A stretch of 38,475 bases of DNA, from positions 1 through 38,475 of the forward strand of contig JARVGK010000030.1 of NCBI GenBank assembly GCA_029762535.1, written 5' to 3'. The notes under the pieces are model-generated. The model was not told the origin of the DNA. It saw only the letters and a list, made by a program, of their open reading frames with translations, and did no database searches. How positions within the stretch are numbered: the stretch's first letter is position 1; every line of letters begins with the position of its first letter. The position numbers were made by a program, and so were the translations under genes. Source of the stretch: Thermoplasmatota archaeon. GTDB taxonomy: Archaea; Thermoplasmatota; Penumbrarchaeia; Penumbrarchaeales; Penumbrarchaeaceae. Positions 32,215 through 38,475 of the stretch are shown one piece after another.

Positions 32215-35200
32215 ATGGTATCGTTAGCTTTTCTGGAAAACCTGAAGAAGGAGCAGACGCTCATAGTCGTCGGGGCAATGGTCCTCGCGACCGTCATGGG
32301 GGCTCTTCTTCTCTGGTTCTTCACCGCAGATGACATTACGGCAATAGAGGAGGAGAGCACATGGCAGACGGCCCAGCGAGATCCGTTCGGGGTCGAGAAG
32401 GCGGATTCGGACGTAGTCACCATAGGTGACGTTACGATCCCCTGGCCCGACAAGCTCTCCGACATCGAGGAGAACTATATCTGGGGTACCGATTACCGCC
32501 ACCCGGATACGGACCGTGACGGCATGGAGGACGGCTGGGAAGCCCTCTACGCCAGACCCAATCCGATCACTGGAAGGCTCACGATAGATCCCAACGTATG
32601 GGATCCCTACGAGAACCCCGACGGCGACGGTTTCGACCTCAATGGAAACGGGGTCATCGACAAGCATGAAGCACTGTTCAACCTGAGGGAGTACGTAGGC
32701 GGGGTCGAGTGGGACTGGGTGAAGGGCCATTTCACTGACAACGATACGGTCTTCGGCGGGCTCAACCCGGAGTTCAACTGGCAGGAGATCGGGATGAGGG
32801 GCGGTTTCCACCTCTACGACGACCCCCTGGACGGTATCTTCGGGGACAGGACCAACCCCGATGACGATCTCTTCGACGATTACCTCAGATACAATCCGTA
32901 CCTCCCCGATATCTTCAAGCCCGTGACCACGAACCCCTCGCTGTGGGATACCGACGGCGACGGCATAGACGACGGCTGGGAGCTTCATTATGCCAGGATA
33001 TTCGATACGGAATATTTTGACGAGGGGGAGACCAGGGTATATCAGGGTTCGGTGAACACCTTCCTCGAGGCCATAATCGAGGGTCCGTTATACTATATCG
33101 AGGTTGACGGCAAGGAAGTCGAGTTCAAGCCCGGGATGATAAGCCCTCTGAACCCCGCCGATGCCCGCTATGATATGGACGTAAGATTCGGGTACACCGT
33201 CTCCAACGGCGTCAAGACCGAAGTGATGATCTACGCAAGGGACGATTTGAACAACCTCGAGGAGTACGAGAACCAAACCTCTCCCCTGTTGTGGGACACG
33301 GATGGGGACTCGTATTACAACGCGATCAAGGGGACGTTCTACAACCTCAACGATTTCATCGAGGTCAACATCGAATATACCCAGTCCGCGGTCGATTGGA
33401 GCAACGATGGTCTGCTGAACTTCAAGACATGTCCGTTCAAGGCCGACACCGACGGCGACGGCATGCCGGACGGCTGGGAGCTGTCCTCGAACCTCGATCC
33501 TCTCAATTCTTCGGACCGTTTCAAGGACCTCGACGGCGATGGCCTGCCGAACTATCTGGAGATGGCCTTCCCCAACAGGGAGAACATGTGGTTCCAGACG
33601 GATCCCCTTAACCCGGATACCGACGGCGACGGCATGCTCGACGGCTGGGAGGCTTACAACGCCATGATCATATCCAGGTCGCCCGCGCTGAATCTCAAGG
33701 AGGACCTGGAGGATAAGATAATCGACGGTTTCAAGACCATATATACCGTGTCTCCCATGATCGCTGACGGGGAGGAGGACAACGACGGGACCTGGAACAT
33801 CACTGATACGGGCGAGGTGATATACGTACGGACCCCGGACGGTCTGACCAATTACGAGGAGTTCATCGGCACCACGCAGTATCCAGTGTCCACGAATCCC
33901 AACTATCCGGATACCGATGGTGACGGTCTGTTCGACGGCGTCGAGCTGAAAGTTGGCTTCGTTGGAGAACTGATCGGAGGCATATACTACACCAATCCCG
34001 ATATCGCCGGCACATACTACACGAACGCGACCCTCGCCGATTCCGACAACGATTGGGGGGGATCCGAGATCATCGGCCAGAGGGGAAACACCTCGAGAAG
34101 GCTCGACGACTGGGAGGAGACCAACGGCATAACGAAGTACGTCCTGCCTCCAAACGGCTTCGACGATGACGGGGACGGCGTCATCGACAACGAGGGCGAG
34201 AAGCTCGTTTTCTCTCCCACGAACGCGACCAATCCCGACAGCGATCTGGACGGATGGCTGGACGTTGACGAGCTCTTCGGCATAGACACCACGCTTCTGT
34301 GGTCCGAATCCCCTCTCGGCATAGTCAGGACCGATCCGAACAAATGGGATACTGACAACGACATGATGTCGGATTACGACGAGTTGATATACATCCCAAA
34401 TTACAGGCCCTGGATAACCGATCCGAACAACCCCGACACTGATGGGGACGGAATGGAGGACGGCCTCGAGAACACCGTTGACTTCTTCCCGCTCATCGAT
34501 TGGAACAAGAACGACAATTACGATGCGAACGGAGACGGGGATTACGATGATGAGGGCGATATCTTCTCAACAGTCGACCGAACCAATCCCACGATGTGGG
34601 ACACGGACCAGGACTCTCTCCCTGACGGCTGGGAGTACCGCATGGGCAAATGCATCAAGAACGAGAAGAACAAGCGGATGATACAGGAGTACGACAAGAT
34701 ATACCGTACCAACTACTGGAACGAACTGCTCGAGGGCCAGTTCTTCTGGATAATCAACCCGCTCATCGCATCCGATGTGTTCGACGATCCCGACAGGGAC
34801 GGTCTGAACAACCGCCAGGAGTACGAGAACGGCACGGACCCGTTAAATCCCGATACTGACGGCGACGGCATGCCGGACGGGTGGGAGCTGGATTCCAAGA
34901 ACAGGGGCCCGCCCATCTATCACCCCCAGAAGAGGAAGTACGTCTATCATCTCAACCCGCTCTCCCCGCCGAACGAGCCGGACTGGTGCCTGGACGCGGA
35001 CCATGACGGTTTCATCTACTCGATCTGGACGCCGAGAGATATCACGAAGTCCAGCTTCGATCTGGTGTTCTACTACTTCCCGTTCATCAACCTCTACGAG
35101 TATCAATATGGTATAGACCTCGACGGTGACGGGATCAACGATATCACTACCTCTCCCGCCCCCAGGCTGCCGGAAAGCGGTATGATGGGTGGATACGACA

Positions 35201-35832
35201 CGGACGGCGACGGCATGCCTGACGGCTGGGAGGTATGGGTCACCGACTTCATAGGTAACGAATCGAAGGTCAATGCCTTTGAGGACAACGACTCTTTACC
35301 CAAGGGTTGGGAGGACCTTTTCAACGGAAGCGCGTGGGAGCGTCCGGAGTGCTACATTTACGAGGCGAAGGACAACGAGACGGTCTGGGACCCGTGGGCC
35401 AATTCCATCACTGTGAACAGAAGGACGTTCCGCCCCGCAGGGCTTGTCGCGAGCCCCGATTTCTACAAGGGGCGTCTGTACTCCGACCGGAAGGACACCA
35501 ACCGCAACGGTGTCGATGACGGCGATGAGGACGACGACAACGACAATTACAATAACTACATCGAATACAAGGCGCATACGGACCCCACGGACAGGGAATC
35601 CTATCCCACCAAGGCGAACATACCCGCACTGAGAGAGGGCCCACCGCGAGCCATCGAGATCGACATGGGAGCCCAGCCCGAAGGAGGCGAGGAGATCCCC
35701 ATCGTCGAATGGCTCGGATCCCTCGATCCGGTGAGAGCCGCCGAGGAATACCTCTCCCTCGTTGAGATGCGGGTCATAGACCCGGCCCAGAGGGGCGCCC
35801 TCACCGATATGAAGATAGAGGGCGACGAGTGA
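32215..35832 (+). CDS. Giant TSP3-repeat (calcium-binding) surface protein with N-terminal membrane anchor
   Basis: The 1205-residue protein has one N-terminal hydrophobic helix (about 17-37) without an obvious cleavage site, so it is probably a signal anchor with the rest outside the cell. About twenty acidic loops of the thrombospondin-type-3 or dockerin-like kind follow, most often DTDGDGMPDGWE, with variants DPDRDGLNNRQE and DSDLDGWLDVDE. Each has Asp/Asn at positions fit for calcium. Between them are Asn-Pro-rich and Trp-rich spacers (TTNPSLWDTDGDG, NPDTDGDG). The pattern suggests a calcium-rigidified rod, as in the neighbouring TSP3 protein. It has no C-terminal anchor. A strong terminator follows at 35848. 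Confidence 0.8.
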   Translation: MVSLAFLENLKKEQTLIVVGAMVLATVMGALLLWFFTADDITAIEEESTWQTAQRDPFGVEKADSDVVTIGDVTIPWPDKLSDIEENYIWGTDYRHPDTDRDGMEDGWEALYARPNPITGRLTIDPNVWDPYENPDGDGFDLNGNGVIDKHEALFNLREYVGGVEWDWVKGHFTDNDTVFGGLNPEFNWQEIGMRGGFHLYDDPLDGIFGDRTNPDDDLFDDYLRYNPYLPDIFKPVTTNPSLWDTDGDGIDDGWELHYARIFDTEYFDEGETRVYQGSVNTFLEAIIEGPLYYIEVDGKEVEFKPGMISPLNPADARYDMDVRFGYTVSNGVKTEVMIYARDDLNNLEEYENQTSPLLWDTDGDSYYNAIKGTFYNLNDFIEVNIEYTQSAVDWSNDGLLNFKTCPFKADTDGDGMPDGWELSSNLDPLNSSDRFKDLDGDGLPNYLEMAFPNRENMWFQTDPLNPDTDGDGMLDGWEAYNAMIISRSPALNLKEDLEDKIIDGFKTIYTVSPMIADGEEDNDGTWNITDTGEVIYVRTPDGLTNYEEFIGTTQYPVSTNPNYPDTDGDGLFDGVELKVGFVGELIGGIYYTNPDIAGTYYTNATLADSDNDWGGSEIIGQRGNTSRRLDDWEETNGITKYVLPPNGFDDDGDGVIDNEGEKLVFSPTNATNPDSDLDGWLDVDELFGIDTTLLWSESPLGIVRTDPNKWDTDNDMMSDYDELIYIPNYRPWITDPNNPDTDGDGMEDGLENTVDFFPLIDWNKNDNYDANGDGDYDDEGDIFSTVDRTNPTMWDTDQDSLPDGWEYRMGKCIKNEKNKRMIQEYDKIYRTNYWNELLEGQFFWIINPLIASDVFDDPDRDGLNNRQEYENGTDPLNPDTDGDGMPDGWELDSKNRGPPIYHPQKRKYVYHLNPLSPPNEPDWCLDADHDGFIYSIWTPRDITKSSFDLVFYYFPFINLYEYQYGIDLDGDGINDITTSPAPRLPESGMMGGYDTDGDGMPDGWEVWVTDFIGNESKVNAFEDNDSLPKGWEDLFNGSAWERPECYIYEAKDNETVWDPWANSITVNRRTFRPAGLVASPDFYKGRLYSDRKDTNRNGVDDGDEDDDNDNYNNYIEYKAHTDPTDRESYPTKANIPALREGPPRAIEIDMGAQPEGGEEIPIVEWLGSLDPVRAAEEYLSLVEMRVIDPAQRGALTDMKIEGDE

Positions 35833-35847
35833 TAGATGTTTGAAGCA

Positions 35848-35884
35848 GGGGTCGGGGGAAGATCCCCCGATCCCCTTTTTTTTT
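35848..35884 (+). terminator. Hairpin plus T-run terminator after the TSP3-repeat gene
   Basis: GGGGTCGGGGGA pairs with TCCCCCGATCCCC (one bulged base) around a small loop, followed by nine T. It starts 15 nt after the stop codon. A T-run is sufficient for archaeal RNA polymerase, and the strong stem makes it look like a bacterial intrinsic terminator. It separates the surface genes from the regulator gene. Confidence 0.75.
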
Positions 35885-35900
35885 ATTAAGGGAGCGTTAG

Positions 35901-35910
35901 CTTTAAATGA
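35901..35910 (+). promoter_or_regulatory. TATA box of the winged-helix/TPR gene
   Basis: CTTTAAATGA is centred about 27 nt before the ATG at 35932, which has no ribosome binding site. This implies a leaderless transcript. Confidence 0.55.
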
Positions 35911-35931
35911 GCTCGAGTCCATAATGATAAC

Positions 35932-37254
35932 ATGAGGATTGTAGGTAAGGAATTTCGAGTTCTGTACGCCATATTCGAATATAGCAGGGAAGGAGAACTG
36001 GACATCAAGAAGAACGAGCGAGAACTGAGCGATCATCTCGATGTCTCCCCATCCAGATTAAGGGCTTATCTGGGCTCCCTGAGGAGGAAGGATCTCATAT
36101 CCTCGATAGGGAAAGATTTATTCTTGACGGAGCGAGGACTGAAAACGGCTCAGGATATGAAAGGATCTTTCGAAAAAATATACGTTGACCCGATAAAGCA
36201 TTCGCTCCCCGGGCCCGTAACCGTAAGCCATCTGATCTCGGGATTGAAGAGGCCGGGTGAGAGGGTGGCTCTCCTGGAGGTGCTCTCGAAGAATCCCGAT
36301 GCCGACATCTCTTTATTTCTTGACATCTGCCGGCGAGGATCCATCGAGGAAATGAAGTGGGTAACGGAGGAGAAGTTCAGGGCATTGGATATCATCGACA
36401 CCTCTTCGATCTACGATTCCATAATGAGCAGGACCTTTTACGGGATGAGAAGAGCATCATATGATGACAGGAATGAGAATCCGTTATTCATAGCGGAGGT
36501 ATGTTTCGAGATGGGCAAGATAGATAAGGCCCGGGAGAACTATCTGAGGGTTCTCGGATCGGGAAATGAGAGCAGGAGCGAGAGGATACTCGTATCGATA
36601 GGCCTTGCGAAGATCCAATACCAGATGGGGGATCCTGCCACTGCCATGGGGATGATCATCGATCTCAAGGACCCGGCCAACAACAGGTTACAGAACGCCT
36701 ACATTGACATGAGCTACGCCTCCGTTCTAATGGGAACCAAGGATGTCGAAAAGGGGAGGAGTATCATGAAGAGATGCTCCAGCATATTCAACAGGTCAGG
36801 TCACAGTGTCCTTGAGGCGAGATGCGAGGCGTTCCTCGGTGTCCATTATTTCATGAACGACATGATAGCTCCTGCAAAGCATCATCTGGAGAGGGCCTTG
36901 AACGCATGCAGGGACACCGGATGCGAATACATGGCGAATTACGTGAAATTGAACCTGTGGGATGTTTTGTTGAAGGAAGGAGACCTCGACGGAGCTGAAA
37001 GGATGCTCTCATCGGCCGAGGATTATTTCAAGGAACTGTCCGTGGATCTATACGGTATCGCCGGATGTCTTTTCAACAGAGCACTTCTGCAGATCGAGAT
37101 GGGAATGGATATAGAGGCCATTGTATCAATGGACAAAGCGCTGAACATCGCATATCCTCACCCATCTGCGAATCTGAGAAGAATATGGATAGCCGAGTTC
37201 AACAGAAGGTCCAAGGATAAAGGATCGCCGATCGTATTCGGCAAGGATCCATAA
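35932..37254 (+). CDS. Winged-helix and TPR-repeat protein, probable regulator
   Basis: The 440-residue protein begins with a winged-helix-like domain (residues about 1-80: FRVLYAIFEYSREGELDIKK, then SDHLDVSPSRLRAYLGSLRR with a likely recognition helix, then the wing). The remainder is helical, with repeats of TPR type from about residue 180, for example FIAEVCFEMGKIDKARENYL and KLNLWDVLLKEGDLDGAERM. DNA binding plus a helical interaction scaffold suggests a transcriptional regulator that responds to a partner protein or ligand. No enzyme motif is visible. The neighbours are secreted or surface genes, so those are natural target candidates, but this is only inferred from position. Confidence 0.7.
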   Translation: MRIVGKEFRVLYAIFEYSREGELDIKKNERELSDHLDVSPSRLRAYLGSLRRKDLISSIGKDLFLTERGLKTAQDMKGSFEKIYVDPIKHSLPGPVTVSHLISGLKRPGERVALLEVLSKNPDADISLFLDICRRGSIEEMKWVTEEKFRALDIIDTSSIYDSIMSRTFYGMRRASYDDRNENPLFIAEVCFEMGKIDKARENYLRVLGSGNESRSERILVSIGLAKIQYQMGDPATAMGMIIDLKDPANNRLQNAYIDMSYASVLMGTKDVEKGRSIMKRCSSIFNRSGHSVLEARCEAFLGVHYFMNDMIAPAKHHLERALNACRDTGCEYMANYVKLNLWDVLLKEGDLDGAERMLSSAEDYFKELSVDLYGIAGCLFNRALLQIEMGMDIEAIVSMDKALNIAYPHPSANLRRIWIAEFNRRSKDKGSPIVFGKDP

Positions 37255-37309
37255 ATGGCGTAACAGTTAAGTTTAAATAGGGATGGGATCCGACCGAGCA
37301 AACAGGGCA

Positions 37310-37318
37310 AGTATAATA
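37310..37318 (+). promoter_or_regulatory. TATA box of the caspase-like gene
   Basis: AGTATAATA lies about 30 nt before ATG 37344, which has no clear ribosome binding site. A second TATA-like GTTTAAATAG lies at 37270-37280. Confidence 0.5.
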
Positions 37319-37343
37319 TCCCCCTCCCGGCAAATGCGGGTCG

Positions 37344-38042
37344 ATGAATGAAAAGAGCCTCCCGATAGCAATGATCTTCCTTTCTTTTCTGATCGCAGGG
37401 ACGATCCTTCTGATGCAAGGGGTTTATGCAATAGAGGAGATCCAGGACTGCGCTGTAATCATCGTCTCTTCATACGATCCGGATAATAACGAGCACGAGA
37501 AGGCCGAGCGTTACTATTCCTATCTTATCGATCAGGGACTCGATGAGGACCGCGTCATATTCCTCTCTTTCAACGTGTCGGGGATCGGAGTTGACGGATA
37601 TTCGAATATCTCCGGTATCGGATCCGCTTTTTCGGAGATCGAGATGCTTTGCACCTCATGCGATCGTTTATCTGTCTATATATCCGACCATGTCCCTCCT
37701 CCGATGTCGAATTCCTCCCATTTCGTCTTCATTGACGGCAATATAACCTTCAGCGATATGGATGATGTGATGGGCTCCATCGAATCGTCTCATACCGATA
37801 TCTACGTCGGCGGGATCCATTCCGGCCGTTCCGGCAATCATCTGAGAGGCGGGGATCGCACCGTCATCTGTTCGATGAAAGGGTATCAGGATATAGATCC
37901 CGACCAATTCGCTCTCGTAAGGGGTCTGGAGGATCCCACCTCGGATACGAACAACGACGGCAAGGTCAGCTTTGTGGAAGCATACTGGAAAGAAGTGGAG
38001 AACCTATCGGGAACGGGACAGGATCCCGTTCTATTAATATGA
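37344..38042 (+). CDS. Secreted caspase/legumain-fold protein, catalytic cysteine apparently replaced
   Basis: The 232-residue protein has a signal peptide (about 8-29). The fold of clan CD peptidases is suggested by a first strand AVIIVSSYDP with a nearby RYYSYLIDQGLDEDRVIFL helix and strand, then RLSVYISDHVPPP (His116 in the catalytic-His position), then VGGIHSGRSGNHLRG. The last matches the clan's C-H-S-G motif but with Ile158 where Cys is expected. ICSMKGYQ follows. Near the end lies an EF-hand-like loop DTNNDGKVSFVE, also frequent in archaeal family members. Activity is therefore doubtful; it may be an inactive relative used as a binding or regulatory protein. It lies 89 nt downstream of the regulator gene. 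Confidence 0.55.
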   Translation: MNEKSLPIAMIFLSFLIAGTILLMQGVYAIEEIQDCAVIIVSSYDPDNNEHEKAERYYSYLIDQGLDEDRVIFLSFNVSGIGVDGYSNISGIGSAFSEIEMLCTSCDRLSVYISDHVPPPMSNSSHFVFIDGNITFSDMDDVMGSIESSHTDIYVGGIHSGRSGNHLRGGDRTVICSMKGYQDIDPDQFALVRGLEDPTSDTNNDGKVSFVEAYWKEVENLSGTGQDPVLLI

Positions 38043-38090
38043 CGGTCCGTGGAAATCATTCGTGGATATGGGAAAAAAGAGGTGAAAAAA

Positions 38091-38475
38091 ATGGATATGA
38101 TGAGAAAAAAGAATGATTTGACAAAGGCCGGAATATTATATATAATGATAGTGACCATTATTGTCTTGATGCCAATGGTCACAGCGGCACATGATCGAGA
38201 AAAGAGGGTCTCCCCGGCGTATGACCCAGGCAGCGGATTAAAGTACATCTATCCCGCCGTTGATGCCAACGATGACATTGCCGTTGTTGCATATTGTGAA
38301 GAGAACACGAATACCGGCGAGTCGAAGTTGTATATCCTCGCATCTTACGATGAGGGTGAAACCTTTGGAACTCGCCTCCGGGTAAGCCCAGGAGTATCCG
38401 GTAGACCCCAGTATCATCCCGATGTTGCGGTAGTGAAGATGGAGGTCGAGGACGGTGTCATAGATGTGATCTATG
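38091..38475 (+). CDS. Secreted protein, N-terminal part (truncated by window end)
   Basis: The frame is open from ATG 38091 to the end of the window (128 residues seen). It starts with a basic stretch and a hydrophobic signal sequence (GILYIMIVTIIVLMPMVTAA). Then come LKYIYPAVDANDDIAVVAY and LYILASYDEGETFGTRLRVS. The last part resembles the S-x-D-x-G-x-T-F Asp-box of sialidase/BNR-repeat beta-propellers, in the variant SYDEGETFG. GAGGTGAAAAAA is a good ribosome binding site. The rest of the protein is off the window, so no function is assigned. Confidence 0.7.
   Translation, partial: MDMMRKKNDLTKAGILYIMIVTIIVLMPMVTAAHDREKRVSPAYDPGSGLKYIYPAVDANDDIAVVAYCEENTNTGESKLYILASYDEGETFGTRLRVSPGVSGRPQYHPDVAVVKMEVEDGVIDVIY

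Noticed and set aside
1..38475. CRISPR array, tRNA or rRNA genes
   Set aside because: No regularly spaced direct repeats and no T-arm-like GTTCRANNC with flanking stems was found; the short repeats in 32215-35832 are coding.

Overview
The window is chromosomal DNA from an archaeon, most likely a euryarchaeote of the Thermoplasmatota or a close relative. The support is: the archaeal/eukaryotic ribosomal proteins S4e, L32e, L19e and L30 inside one ribosomal cluster; aIF1 and RNase P component 1 within that cluster; archaeal PheT and AsnRS; TATA boxes about 26-30 nt before several leaderless starts, mixed with strong GGAGGTGAT-type ribosome binding sites; and large surface proteins built from PKD, Ig-like and thrombospondin-type-3 repeats. 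The lineage is inferred from gene content and protein style, because no marker could be compared to a database.

Region 1 (1-3771) is accessory DNA. It opens inside a group II intron: the C-terminal end of its reverse transcriptase/maturase, then domain V and domain VI. Further structured, intron-like sequence follows, then an AT-rich island that differs visibly from the GC-richer remainder. The island holds the C-terminal part of a metzincin-like zinc protease, whose N-terminal part is absent, and a lipoprotein. After it come a small nuclease-like gene and a DUF234-type ATPase on the minus strand. The ATPase has a 19-bp palindrome between its TATA box and its probable start.

Region 2 (4025-8326) holds a membrane-anchored LEA14/PKD protein, a Dps-like ferritin, a GT-B glycosyltransferase, phenylalanyl-tRNA synthetase beta and a small DUF1858 protein.

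Region 3 (8396-22830) is one long + strand ribosomal protein cluster: L3-L4-L23-L2-S19-L22-S3-L29-aIF1-Rnp1-S17-L14-L24-S4e-L5-S14-S8-L6-L32e-L19e-L18-S5-L30-L15-SecY. Genes overlap by a few bases or lie a few tens of bases apart, the pattern of one translationally coupled transcript. It is preceded by TATA boxes and an untranslated leader of roughly 170 nt. S4e appears to lack a canonical start codon, and SecY carries two extra N-terminal membrane helices.

Region 4 (22935-38475) is mostly envelope genes: a single-pass protein with a Pro/Glu-rich cytosolic tail, a beta-helix/Ig-repeat protein with a basic Arg/Gly-rich tail, a 1159-aa PKD/TSP3 protein with a proline-rich acidic tail, and a 1205-aa protein with about twenty calcium-binding TSP3-like repeats. 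AsnRS sits among them. The window ends with a winged-helix/TPR regulator, a secreted caspase-like-fold protein that seems to have lost its catalytic cysteine, and the start of another secreted protein.

No tRNA, rRNA, CRISPR array or complete insertion sequence was recognised.
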